From: Termitomyces sp. T153
Taxonomy: Eukaryota; Basidiomycota; Agaricomycetes; Agaricales; Lyophyllaceae
Direction of reading: 5' to 3'
DNA length: 64,000 nt
Assembly: GCA_018296165.2 (NCBI GenBank)
Contig: JACKQL020000033.1
Coordinates: forward strand, 248,001 to 312,000
The position numbers and the translations under genes are program-made. Below the pieces are notes generated by a model that ran no database searches, had not been told where the DNA came from, and saw only the letters and a program-made list of their open reading frames with translations. Positions 23,961 to 35,329 of the stretch are shown here, one piece after another (position 1 is the first letter of the stretch; every line of letters starts with the position of its first letter).

Positions 23961-24642
23961 ATTCGCGCGCACGAACATAATAATTTCTTGCTCGTGAATC
24001 TCAGGAAAGCATTCGTCCGATCCGAATCGTCCAACTTCCAAGTACAGTGTATCTAGATTGAACGATCCTTCATTTGTAAGAGCCTTTCGGACTGGAAGTT
24101 GGTGACCTGGAAGCACGAAAGGACCATGGCCATGATAACTTGAAGCGCATAAACTCCCCGATAGACCGTGCACCGTTTGGCTGTCAGAACAGGTGTCAAA
24201 AGAATATGAATTAGTTCTCTTATGGGATCGAGTTGGACCAATCGACCCGTGCTTCTGAAGCACAGAATTGAGAGGTAATGTACTACGATTCAATTGCGAA
24301 ACTGTTCTTCGATTATAGTCCTAACTAAAAAAGGGACCAGAAGATCTGCCTCCACGTCTCTCGAAGGAGCTCTGAAAGAATTGCAGCAATCCTCGCCAGC
24401 TCAATCAAAACTCGATGAACATCATGGCCTGTGCCGCAGTAGACAGACTCTAGAAAAGTAAAAAAGCCTACTTGTGTACCTGAACCGAGTCGCCTGTTGA
24501 TCCGCTGCCTTGCAGGCGGGAAAGTGCGGTGACAGACCCTCTAAATCGAGAGAACTAGTGGCTCAGACCACCAATAAAGGTGACCTTTGCATTCAACAGG
24601 GATATTGGAAACTGGATAGATCATGACATGGTATTTTTGTCG
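23961..24642. other. intergenic, no confirmed gene
   Basis: A 121-codon minus frame (23928-24293) and shorter ones exist without a recognised domain. This could be the lost 5' part of the P450 or an unrelated fragment. Confidence 0.35.
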
Positions 24643-26049
24643 TCAGATTCTAATATACATCCCCTCGTCTGACAATACCTGAAAACATTCTAGATCCAAA
24701 GGATGACAGTCCCATCGTCCGACCTCCAGAATTCTAAGAGAGGCAATTTCGTCGATTATCGATTGCCTCGATAACGCCATCCCAGACAGTGCACCGCTGC
24801 GAGTGGAACAAGGTCCAAGGAAAAGTTGTTTAAGGCGCGGCAAAATACTTCGTTCGTGAGAAGTACGCTTGAGTAGGCCTATGAGTTTGTCTGTGGTACG
24901 ATGCCTAACATCAAGCGTGACCAGAGATGACAATTGCGGGAAAGAGAGAATCTCCGCGATGGTATCTTCAGCCTCAGGTTCAAGATTGTCATACGTGAAC
25001 ACCTCTAGATGGCATCCAGACCGTGTGAGAAGATCTCTCAATGAAGAGATGTGAGAGCGCTCTGTATCCCCTTTGCAAACTTGAACATCGTAAGACAAGA
25101 GCGCGGGGAGTGTAAGACAGTCCAGGACGGTATTGACAGGCTGGTACATCCTGAGGACGATAGACCGAACTTCAGGGAGCACGATCCTACTATCAGAATG
25201 GCACTCATCAGAAGACTGGACTCGCAGGGAAAGGGCATTGGGATGATAGACGGCGAGAGGGTCTGTATATCGGAGTTCGACAAGGTTATAGAAAAGTGGG
25301 AGTATTTTTATGAGAGACTCGAGTGACATGGTGATGTCGATGGTTGTGAGCTGAGCCCAAGGGATCCCGTCAAGATGATTCTCGACGTATTCCAATTCCC
25401 ACCGCCCACTGCGAAGCGAAGTCGAGGAATGGATAACCTGCCAAACCTTCTCCAACGAAGCCATTCCGCAGAAATTCTCGTTTGTAGCATCTCGACTCAT
25501 GATCGATACGGTATCTAAGAGGGGAAGGGAGCCTGGAGAGATCCTGGATAACACAGCGGGTAATTGTCGCGAAAGTGTCAAGTCAATAGTCTTCCAACGT
25601 TGTGTTTGGTCGACGAGTAATGACATGATGTCTGCTGTGAGAGGTTTTCGCAGTGAAACGTCTGGATCTGTTTTGTCTGCACCAGAGCCCGAAACATATT
25701 CATTAAAACGAGTGTTGAGGGGACAAGTCTCGGAACGTTCATTAAGAAGGGGCACAAGTTGCTTTTCGTCGGAGCAAAGAATATTGATCGATGACCACAA
25801 AAGTGGCGTGGAAAGAGCCACCTTTCGCCATTGTCCACACACCTGGGCAAGTATCATCGGATCAAGGAATGATTCTTGGTGAAGCGAAGTGCGAGGCAAG
25901 GTTCTGTCGCGAGAAGGATGAATTTCCCAACGATCATAGACATTATCGCAAGGTATGGATAGAAAAATCTTGATTAGAACCTCGATGGGAACATTGTGAA
26001 TGGGAAGTTCAGCTTGGACCGCCTTGTAAGAGGAAATAAACGGTGCCAA
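24643..26049 (-). CDS. F-box protein with leucine-rich C-terminus
   Basis: A single intron-free frame of 468 residues. Residues about 15-75 fit an F-box-like domain (LPIHNVPIEVLIKIFLSIP, then AQVCGQWRKVALSTPLLWSS). The rest is made of irregular Leu-rich repeats (for example LTTIDITMSLESLIKILPLF and LKQLFLGPCSTRSGALSG). F-box proteins bridge Skp1 in SCF ubiquitin ligases and substrates held by the repeats; agaricomycetes carry very large numbers of such genes and most have no known target. The start was taken as the first Met ahead of the F-box. No damage seen; base use is like the other CpG-rich genes. Confidence 0.85.
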   Translation of the reverse strand: MAPFISSYKAVQAELPIHNVPIEVLIKIFLSIPCDNVYDRWEIHPSRDRTLPRTSLHQESFLDPMILAQVCGQWRKVALSTPLLWSSINILCSDEKQLVPLLNERSETCPLNTRFNEYVSGSGADKTDPDVSLRKPLTADIMSLLVDQTQRWKTIDLTLSRQLPAVLSRISPGSLPLLDTVSIMSRDATNENFCGMASLEKVWQVIHSSTSLRSGRWELEYVENHLDGIPWAQLTTIDITMSLESLIKILPLFYNLVELRYTDPLAVYHPNALSLRVQSSDECHSDSRIVLPEVRSIVLRMYQPVNTVLDCLTLPALLSYDVQVCKGDTERSHISSLRDLLTRSGCHLEVFTYDNLEPEAEDTIAEILSFPQLSSLVTLDVRHRTTDKLIGLLKRTSHERSILPRLKQLFLGPCSTRSGALSGMALSRQSIIDEIASLRILEVGRWDCHPLDLECFQVLSDEGMYIRI

Positions 26050-26912
26050 TGTATGGTGATTCTTTCGAAAGAAAGTGTGAGTAATTTTGTAGGTGCGAAA
26101 GAGAGAATTTCTGAATATTCACCTGATGGTAATCCATAGCCATATTAGTTAGGTTTCAAAGATGCAGAAAAAGGCAACCGAGTAACTTATGCTTGGGATG
26201 CTATGAAAGTGCTAGTTATAAGTAGTAGCTTTACCGAAAAGCAAGTCCCAGAGAAGACAAAGGATGATTTGTTCCTGATATGGGAATAAACGAGTTCCGG
26301 AACGCATGCAATGAAGCTGAAGGATACGATCCTAAAGAGTAACAAGGACAAGTCAAGGTGAAGGAGATACAAAATGGATAATGCATTGTGAGAATGCAGC
26401 CCGGGCCTAGTCTACGCCGAAGACCCTATTTCGGCATAAATGCGTGGGACAAGGGAGAAGTACTAGGCTTAAATATCGTCCATAGACGCACATATATATA
26501 AGACATGCAAGCTTCAGTGTCCTTTTCCAGCTTCAAGGCAAGTAAACGACGAGAACTCGCGATCGAAAGTACTAGTACTTAGTAGCGACCGCTTAACGAA
26601 CAATTTCAGAGAAAAGCTACGAACCTTCGGAACTTCATGTCCAAACTGGGTACCGTACAAGCTATGACCGCCATTGTAATCCCATCGTCAAAGCCAGATT
26701 CCCATTGTTTGGACCTCTGTGCAATGTGAAACCCTGGCAAACATTACGTCAGCGAGATCCTGATGATAAAATCATGATAAGATTGTGATTGGAAGTGGGT
26801 CGCAGCTTTCATCATTTCCACTGACATCAGCGCGACATCTATTGTGTCTGAATGCAGCCGATGATTCTTATCCAGTTCTCCAGGGCTGTCACTTTGAGAG
26901 TTACACCTTATT
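26050..26912. other. intergenic region with a TATA-like string
   Basis: CATATATATAAG at about 26490 is followed by pyrimidine-rich text. A very short frame starts near 26638. No gene could be supported. Confidence 0.35.
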
Positions 26913-28125
26913 ATGAAGTTTGATCGATTCTTGAAACACTACATCGTTACCGCCAATATTTGGTACTCAAACTTTTGGTGCCACGTCCTAACAATATCAA
27001 GATCCTGTTTTCACCCCTCTCATGATATATCCACTACGGCATACGAGTTCTATACCAAGAGAAACCTAACTCTGCTGCTACCACCCAGGTCTGTTGGAGC
27101 CGATGAGGACAGTTGGACATTGCTGATCACCTTGATTCATCTTAGGATGCTCGGAAAAGTTTCCTCCCAGCAACAGCCACCCAAACATGATTCCTCCTTG
27201 GATGAACTTCTTCTGGAGGATGATGTTCATAGACACGACTGGCTGTTCAAAGACGGCCCTTTTCACCTAGGACGGCCTATTGTCGAATACTGGGCCAACA
27301 ATCAAGTCCTTTGCATCAAACTCGGGGATTCACCTCTTCCACAGATGGAAGTCGGACCTGTAGAGTATTTACAAAACCTTATCGACGAGTCCATTGACCC
27401 CAGCTCTCCGTTCCAAATCATCGCGGATTTTGAATCAGGACAGTGGCCTCTAGAACAAGGGTATCGTCGTTTGGGGGACTACCTTGCCTTTTTAGGCAAA
27501 CACGAATTGGACTACGGTAGCTGGAGCAACCTGCAGATATACCTTCCCGATAATCCCATTCCGTACGACCCACCATCTACTCCCGTCATTCCTCTGGACG
27601 CTCTCACGAACCTCCGTCAGTTAACATGGTATGGTCATCGTAATCAACTGTGTAGGTCATGGTTACCTCTTATTCCTTCCATATACAATCGCTATACACT
27701 CTCGATCTCAACTGTGAACTGACTATTGAGGATTGTTCGCGCATTCTACTTCATGGAAAGCGTCTGAAGCATTTCATCGTGGACGTCATCGAGAGAAACG
27801 TTGGTCAGGTGCTCACAAATTGTTTGCCCTGACCCTTTTGTATCGTTTTGGGGAGCACGAACGGCCCTATCTTGAATTCCTGAGAATCAAATCTTCGGCA
27901 GACATCAATCCCCTCCTCTACCCATTCTACTTCCCACCATTAAATTCACTTTATCTCGTTCTCTTGTATCCAGCGAAACCTAGAATGCTTTCTCCGGCTT
28001 TCGAATGGAGAAATATGAAGGAAGTCTCCCTGATATGCGATATCTTGGAAGAGGATTCTGCATGGATAAAAGTGCTTGTAACCCTGAGACCCAGCATAAT
28101 CATATCAGTATCTGTAGATTCTTAG
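26913..28125 (+). pseudogene. hypothetical leucine-rich protein, frameshifted (F-box-like family?)
   Basis: A 269-codon frame (26913-27722) is followed in other frames by further protein-like text: LNCELTIEDCSRILLHGKRL near 27710-27770, then a 130-codon frame (27733-28125). The text resembles the body of agaricomycete F-box/LRR proteins (short hydrophobic strands around LTNLRQLTWYG, LNSLYLVLLYP), but no clear F-box was found. At least two frame changes occur between 27690 and 27840 without convincing introns, so it is called broken; an unrecognised intron structure is possible. Confidence 0.45.
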
Positions 28126-28580
28126 ATCACGTTTAACAGTGAAGTCATGCCAGTAGCTCCCTTGAGCTGTAATTTCGACTGGCAGGGAGACCAGTAGACA
28201 CCGATTTCTACCTAATACGGAGACAATAGAGGTCAATGCCTCTTCGATCAAACTATACATGATCGTCACAAGTTAAAATGAGTGGCCAGGCCAAAATGGT
28301 AGGTAGGACGCAGGATGTTCGAAACACTAGTATCCTGCGATTTAATGTCCCACAATCTAACCCGCCTCAAAGCTTGAACATTTTTCTCTTTAATAAATCA
28401 GTGCTCGGTCCACTGACAAAAACGAAGGCATCCATACATTGTAGTGTTGGATTTCTTGTATGGTATATAGATAATGATAGTGCATGGGTAGTAATACGGG
28501 CATAAGTAAAAATAATGGCGCGAGGCGTCGCATACGGAGGTAGGAATCCATAGAAGAGTTCTAACTGAGTGTTCCTCTGT
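28126..28580. other. intergenic, nothing recognised
   Basis: Short spacer between two converging transcription units; no frame with a recognisable domain. Confidence 0.4.
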
Positions 28581-29645
28581 TTAATACTTGTAGATTGCAT
28601 CAAAAGCACTTCTGTCCCAACGTACAAAGAATGGTGTATCCGGGTAGCGGGATAAGAAGCCAGAGACGTAAAGTAAGAAGAATAGCAGGGAGATGAACAG
28701 GAGAAGGAATAGGTTCCTTTGCAAAGCTGTCAGCCCAGCCAGCCACCACTTCAGTCGCAGGTTGAAGTATTGCGCGTCTTGCTGAGCCTTCCTGAACGAA
28801 TCTTCCAAAGAAGTATCGCTGGCGAGCTTGAATTGCCACATCCGGCTGACTGGGAGTTTCCTAGCGAGAGATTTTAAAGATTCTATTCCGAGCTCGATGT
28901 TCTCGCGGATTGCACGCTTCGTTTGGGTGACTTCAGAGACCGTTGGTTCTGTGGGAGTCATCAGTAACGTAAGAATGAGGATTCAAGCTTGTCTCACCAA
29001 TAAAGGAAATGCAGTCGTAGAGTTCAAGTAGCATCATGACTGCGATCGGTGATAGACTGTCGGGTGTACTTGGCTCAACAGCCTTCCATTGGACTGGAGA
29101 AATGGGCTAGGAAAACCGTAATCAAATCTGCAAATGAACATCAGGGGAAAAAGAACCCACAACGCAGGTCTCCAAGTTCCAAAGTTTCTTGATGTGTCTT
29201 AGATCAAACCCGCCGTCTGGTTCCAACGGCAGGACTGCTTCCAAACTAGCCCGCCAAAATCTTCGGCGCAGGATGTCTAAAGACGCAAACAGCCGAACAT
29301 GGACATAGCTAAGGATACTCAGTAGCTGAAAATTGTTTGTGGAAACAGATTTTACCCCGGGGGGACGTGAGGGCGCTGTCGCGTCAGGAGTCTTCGGTAT
29401 TCAAACGGAAGCTTTTCCAGAATCTTTTCGTTCTCCTTGCAGCGCTCAGAAGGAGTCATCGAAAATATGGAGGGCCCGCTGATAGCGCGTCCGATGCTTG
29501 AGTTATAGATCTTGCTGAGTATTTGTTGTTGGATCGGGACTTCACGGTATCTGGCGTGTTTGTATCGACCATTGTATCGCCTCTTATTGGGTGCAGCCAT
29601 CTGAGAAGGATAGTTCAAAACCGTAAGATTGCGGCCGTTGAGCAT
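28581..29645 (-). CDS. unknown protein with one C-terminal membrane segment (4 exons)
   Basis: Exons 29645-29356, 29308-29161, 29106-28998 and 28948-28581 join in frame to 304 residues. The introns are 47-54 bases, all GT-AG. The N-terminus is basic (NKRRYNGRYKHARYREVP). The middle is helical and charged (DLRHIKKLWNLE). After a Lys/Arg/Glu-rich helix (TQTKRAIRENIELGIES) comes one strongly hydrophobic stretch, NLFLLLFISLLFFLLYVSGF, with about 25 residues behind it. This fits a single-pass, nearly tail-anchored membrane protein facing the cytosol. No family is recognised. The first Met was taken as start; MAAPNKRR, 15 residues further in, is an alternative. Confidence 0.7.
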
Positions 29646-30479
29646 TCCGGACTAGAACATGGAAGATAGATCTTGCCAGAGGAGTCGACAGGAGCCCACG
29701 GGGAGAAGAGACACGTATGGCGAATCATTTTAAAGAACGAATACAAGGTCGTCATGGTTAGTCAATGGTTGCCTAGAGATGTCTACAAGGGTAGTGTACC
29801 TGTCTTCCAAAATACAAGGAATGGATGAATTAAGTACAAAGACACCCGAGAAAATGAATGGCATGTCATCATGGAGGTAACACCGGAGTAGTTCCTGTGT
29901 ACATTGTACGCACATACAAGGTCGAGCTGCAAAGAGGCTGGCAACAACAGAAGATCTCTAGTCAGGCTATGAACAGCGGGGTCCACATCGGATTTAGAGC
30001 ACGTGCGGTCGAGGACACTCCGATGAGTTGATCGCGATGCACCCAGCTCCCACTCAACATAAGCGAAGGGCCCACTTCTGCATTCATACGTCCCCGACAC
30101 TTTAACTACTCATCCCAGCTGTCCAGAATTACAGAGCGGTAAGCACTTGCCCAGTTCTTTATAACGCTCCGCCATGCTCAGCCCTCTAAACAACGGGCCT
30201 CCCCCCGCTATTACAACCGCACACGTTCGCACATTCACCGGCACCCAAACACATTCGATCAGGATGTTCTGCCGACAGACCCATCTTGTGTGATCGTATA
30301 CCATTGCTCTACCAACTCGACATGTTTCAGCCTTTCATGACGCGTTCAATCATATCCCCGCGAGGCCTCGTTGAGCATGACCTCCCACTTCCTATCGCCT
30401 GGATAGAAACACCGCCATGACTCTAGTAGAACTCATTTTGCATTCATCAATCTGACTGCCCTTTTTTGCCACCTTTGTT
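29646..30479. other. intergenic; minus-strand frames without recognised domain
   Basis: A 105-codon minus frame (29783-30100) looks protein-like and CpG-rich, and GT/AG sites lie around it, so a small gene or an upstream exon of 28581-29645 is possible. It cannot be confirmed from sequence alone. Confidence 0.3.
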
Positions 30480-31993
30480 CTGGCACTGCTCACTGCTGCA
30501 GCGCTCCAACACTTGCTTTCCAGGTCCTTGAGAACAATTCACGGCCCCATCGGATCTCTTTTCTTGTGGCTTGCCCTTTTTTCACGCAAAGATACAATTT
30601 TATGCGGTTCAACTTCAAGGAAACTGAGATGTCGCTTCCGCGTAATTCCATGTAGGTATTCACTTAGAGAGTAGAGCTTTCTTCACAGTTAGCGGCATAC
30701 CGTAGTCGCTCTTTCTGGGGACGGTTCTCGCAAAGTTTTCTTCAATGACCAAGGTCCAGACCTTCCGTTTCTCAGATGAGTGACATTGCGGCTGAGGAGT
30801 CAGACCAAGGGAATATCCCACTTCCTCAAACATTTGCTCGATCTCTTAGCAACGTGAGTGAAACGCTTTGGTAGCGAATGAATGTTATCATACCCTCAGT
30901 GCTTCCCCCTCTTTTGAGGATATCCAATGACGTATGGAGGGTTGGGGTAAAGAAGGGACTCTTGATCCTTTTGAAGAAGTTTATGAAGTGAGTTGAATCG
31001 ACAGATACTGGACGTTTGTTTATCACGGTTTGTAGCTCGTCTTTCAGATGACTGTGCGACGGACAACTCGTCGCGGACTCTCGGAGGATAAGGGAGCCAT
31101 CTCTCAGCTTGTCCAACTTTACTGGGAACTCGAAAAATATGCCACCCCCTTTCGCGCACCAATTCCCACGGTTACCTTGCCCCGCGAAGAAGCAAGAGGC
31201 AACGCTGAAATTGTATGCTCTTCTGTTAAAATATGCGAATCCTCCTCGCAAAGCCACTGAACTGAACGGATGCAACCGATGTCCTTATCGCTAGCGGTGA
31301 ACCTGACGTAATTCATAAAAGGCGTAATAACTCTCAAGTCTATCTTTGTCGATATTACTGCAGTTTGTTCTAAACGTCATCTTCGCAGGGGTAATAAGTG
31401 TGGGAATGAAAGGTTGATCTCCCACACGACTGTACGCTTTGAATCTCTCGATTCTAGTTTTCTGGAATCTTCTCTACCTTCGAATGAACCCCGAATGGAA
31501 GGAGAAAGTTCAAGCGCTCTCTTGACCCACCACACTGACATGGTCTCTAGCCAGCCTCTTCATTGACGTTTGGCAAATATCTCAATGTTGGTCTGGGAGG
31601 ACGAGACGCCTGTATTACACTCTGCTACTCGGAAAAATTCTCTATGTCATCTCAATCGGAACGCTCTTGCGCCGCAATCCGGGGAAAGACATAGAAATCG
31701 ATGGTTCGGAAATCAGCAGAAGCGAATTCTTGGCATTCTCTGCCGCTGACGTTCATGATCCAGAACTATATCCTGAGCCGCTTTCCTTTGATCCCGGTCG
31801 ATATGACGAGGGAGGGACAGAAGATAGGAAAGTGCCTCTTGTATATGTGAGATGGGGAGCTGGTCAGGACTGTATCCTTGAGAGTACAAGTCTTATATCT
31901 CTTCGCGGAAATATGTCTAAATATTTTTTTGAGCGAATAAGAGGGATATCCAGCAGGCGAGTCATTTCTCATTATTCCCCTTTCTATTGTTGA
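30480..31993 (+). pseudogene. cytochrome P450, broken copy 2
   Basis: Pieces in order: FTQRYNFMRFNFKETEM (about 30575), RMEGWGKEGLLDPFEEVYE (about 30930) ending at a GTGAGT donor, LVQLYWELEKYATPF (about 31105), LRRNPGKDIEIDGSEISRSE then ADVHDPELYPEPLSFDPGRY (about 31670-31805), then VRWGAGQDC in place of the heme loop. Frame changes and stops occur throughout, and the heme loop lacks the normal GRHPCLG spacing. It is the same P450 family as 22150-23960 on the opposite strand; the segments WGKEG, KDIEID/QDVDID and the FDP motif correspond. Dead as an enzyme. Confidence 0.75.
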
Positions 31994-32101
31994 TGAATGA
32001 TGCAGACTAGAACGTCGGGCGAACCCTGTTTCCTGGAGTTGTGGATTGAGTTCAGCTTGGACGAGATATTCTCAGATGACTGTTCCTGTATATGAATTCG
32101 G

Positions 32102-32191
32102 ACTCGCATGTTAAATCGCACTCGCATGTTAAATCGCACTCGCATGTTAAATCGCACTCGCATGTTAAATCGTACTCGCATGTTAAATCGC
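32102..32191. repeat. 18-bp minisatellite, five units
   Basis: ACTCGCATGTTAAATCGC is repeated five times head to tail with one substitution (unit 4 ends CGT). The unit length is a multiple of three, and both strands stay open across it. Confidence 0.95.
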
Positions 32192-32983
32192 AGGTGATTC
32201 AGCTTTTCAAAGTTGGGATGCAGCGAGATATGTCAGTAAAATCCTCAGTAGTCTTGTGCAATGTGTATCTTTCGCCAGCTAGAGCATGACTTTGACTTTC
32301 CACATGAACTAACTGGCGCGGTCGGACATCTCAACGTGCAGGATTTCAAAACATGCTGATTTCTCTCCCATGTAACCCAAGGATAGAAAATTTATTGATA
32401 GCCAGTTTGTAGCCGTTGGTTTCTATACTTGCATAGAGTAACAGAAAACTCGTTCCAGCGAGATTATCAACTCGTTGCGGCGAGATATCAACTCGTTCCA
32501 GCAAGATATCGACTCGTGAACACTAGCCAAAAAAAGTCAGATGGAAACCTATAGGAAAACTAAGGGAAAGCGTTTCTTATTTTGCTGTGGCTGTGGCCAA
32601 ATAACAGAGCCATCATCATTACTATCAACGATCCATCTCTCGGGTACCAACCAAGCCTTGTACATACTTATTTATATCAAAAATCCGGCCCCTGACGAAG
32701 GTCAAGAGCGGGACAATCGAGCAAGTTTAGAAGCACAATCGAACACACTGCGGCTATCACCGAAAAAGATGGAACTATGATCTGTCCACAACTATGAAAC
32801 CTTTCCCATCACAAAGTCGTGGGACGAAATGCACAGGTCCAGTTTGATTGATTGGTATCACTTTGCACAGGCTGTATGAGGTCTCCCGTTTGATCCTATC
32901 TTCCTGTTATTCTAGGTATCTGGCCTTACATAAATGTCATAGTCAAAATTGACAACCACCAACCACCCATCACACCCACCATC
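32192..32983. other. intergenic region upstream of the membrane-protein gene
   Basis: Contains the 21-bp repeat and no supported gene; a 79-codon plus frame (32541-32780) has no recognised domain. C-rich text just before 32984 (CCACCAACCACCCATCACACCCACC) looks like a fungal leader. Confidence 0.4.
32447..32520. repeat. about 21-bp tandem repeat, three units plus partial
   Basis: Units of the form AACTCGTTCCAGCGAGATATC, 21-22 bases, the last one cut after GACTCGTGAAC. The arms CTCGTT and AGCGAG give each unit a weak inverted repeat. Confidence 0.85.
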
Positions 32984-35133
32984 ATGGTCGAGCTAATACC
33001 TGCGAAGCCAGGCAGCCTTTCCTTGGTTCATCTGGAGCAGACATTGGGTGTCTTCTTTATTGGTTATATTTTCATGATGGTACTCTATGGTTTTACTTTC
33101 TTTCGTGCGTACACATAACAAAGATCCTTCTGCGCCAAGAAATTAATTCATCGCCAGAATCCTATATGTATTACTCTCGATACCCTCATGACCATTGGTC
33201 TACAAAGTTAACAGTATGGACACCAATGTTGATGGTTTGTTTGCAATCAAACTGACGGATGTCGATTGCACAGGTGGTGCTTCTGTGGTATGCCTGGATT
33301 TAATAGTTGCAATGCTTGCTTTCATTGATCCGACCCCTCAGCCTTTTAGATACAGCCGTTTCGGTTCTCTGTATGTTAATGACCCTAAAATATAGGGTAG
33401 AAAAATACTAATATCGTGGTCTTGGTAGTGTCACAGAGGTAAGTAAATCTGAGCTTCATAAATTCAAGCTGTCCTACTGGCATCTCATCATTCGTCAGTC
33501 TCTATTATTACTTGGTCAACCTATTTCCCTTCACTGCGACAGTTGAAGAGGCTACGACGCAAGTACTTCTATCATCGATACCTTCATGCTTGCTAATTGT
33601 TGAAGCGTTTTCAGGACATTTTGTGTAAGTTGATTCCCTTTGTTGATGTGCTTGCCTGACTTGTTCCAAAAGTCACACGTAACACTAGCCGTATGTATCT
33701 GCTTATCACATTCGGTTGCGTATCCCAGATTTATCCGTTCTTAGGCTATCTCTATTTTTGTCGCCCAGCTGTAAGGAATGACAGTGCAGTATCTAGTTGA
33801 TGACGATTTGACGACATTATGAAACCAGCTATTACGCTTCTGCAGTTTGGAAAGGTCAGTCTCTCACTGCCCCTGCATCAATATCTACATTATACAATCT
33901 TTCATAGCGACTAAAAATGCCTTTGCCAGCGGCGCAATCGTAAGTCAATCCGAGTCAGTGTCTCAAATGAGCTCTTCTCAACTTGACATCATTGACAGGC
34001 GGTCCTTGCGACTGCTGGCCTCGCCTTGGGGATTGGTGAGATTTCTTTCTCTGATTGAGACTGTCTGTGACAACTTGTATTCCTTAAGCTATGTCTCTGA
34101 AACTGTAAGAGTATATGTCGGATTTTATGACCACTATCTTATAAACATCCACAGTTTCAAAGATAAGACATTTGCAGATCTCGCTTTTTCGCCCAACAAG
34201 GTGGGATCCCTTTATGAGTGATGTGAACTCACCAAGAGACGAGACTTATTATTCTTCAGGCGATTGTAGCGATGTCTTTCGCTATGGTCACCGCAGCAGG
34301 GATAGTGACGTTCGCTTCCTTAACGCACTCGCGTCTTCCTGCTCCTTACAAGCTGTAACTGTACTTATGTTAGTCCAGATATCGGCTTAGCTGATGTAAC
34401 TTTTTTCTAGTGATCTTGACCTCTTTGATACCCTTGTTTCGTTCTCTGTTAGTCGTGGTGGAGCTGCGTTCATCGTCCATCTCGCTCTTATATTTGTGGT
34501 ACGTTGTGTGGAGTAGTCTCCATGCTCAACAATCTAACTTAGTTGTGATAGTTCATTGGTATTCCGCAAAAGATCTACTGGATACCATTCTACGTTACTT
34601 CCACGAAGTGTAAGCGACCTCTTACGCTGCATTGACGGGTTTTCTTGACAATCTTATGTTATGTAGTCTTTGTCATTGGAGCCATCACTCTGTAGGTCCT
34701 TCTTTTCCAGCCGCTGTCAGGATCCTGTCATTTTTGACTTCTTTTGCCTAGCCTGAACTCGCGTGAGGATGCCCAGACAGTTACTCACGATTCTCAGTGG
34801 AATTCTTCGGGAGCCACACGGACTATTGGAGGTTCTTCGATCCATAACGGAACGGCTTCTGGATTACAATTCAAACACTCTAAGGTGACATCCCATCATA
34901 AAGAGGGTTAAATCGATGCCTAACAAGGCTCGCTAGCCTGCCATCGTTATCGAAGTTGCCCAAACGACGCAACATGACCGTGAACCTGGGAAGATGAGTT
35001 ATGGCATTGCCGTTGACGGTGACGGTGACGGTGATGTGAGTAAGTTACACTTAAGGATCGCGATGAATCTCATACTCTCTTGCAGCGTGATTCTAGTCTC
35101 AACAGGCTTGAGCAGAAGAATACGGCTATCTAG
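32984..35133 (+). CDS. multipass membrane protein, DUF6534-type (many small introns)
   Basis: Start ATG at 32984 gives MVELIPAKPGSLSLVHLEQT, then a hydrophobic helix (LGVFFIGYIFMMVLYGFTFF) and a GT donor. Later exons give ESYMYYSRYPHDHWSTKLTVW, SLYYYLVNLFPFTATVEEATT and further hydrophobic segments. The last part reads VFVIGAITLLNSREDAQTV, SGATRTIGGSSIHNGTASGL, then IEVAQTTQHDREPGKMSYGI and a final exon ending RLEQKNTAI with TAG at 35131. A seven-helix-like N-terminal region followed by LNSRE is typical of the agaricomycete DUF6534 family, whose function is unknown. The exon joins between 33200 and 33520 are unclear and may contain damage; the rest reads well. It converges on the monooxygenase with only about 200 bases between stops. 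Confidence 0.65.
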
Positions 35134-35329
35134 AGATCCAATGTTCCAGTCAACAGCGAATTTTACAGTTGTCCGTGTACCTTCGTATCCTATGTGTTAC
35201 CAGTTCTCCATATCTATTTTTTCATCACAAATTCCACTGCTTGCTGTCGATTTACTACAAGAGATCGTTTGCAAAACGAATGTATTTTGCGTTACGAAAA
35301 ATACCATCAATTAATAATCTTTGTCTCAT

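Noticed and set aside
24869..25882. Several plus-strand frames of 60-127 codons
   Set aside because: They lie antisense to the F-box gene and show no domain.
30280..30330. tRNA-like string (GAGTTGGTAGAGC on the minus strand)
   Set aside because: It resembles a tRNA D-arm, but the D-stem does not pair and no GGTTCRA T-arm or matching acceptor stem follows.
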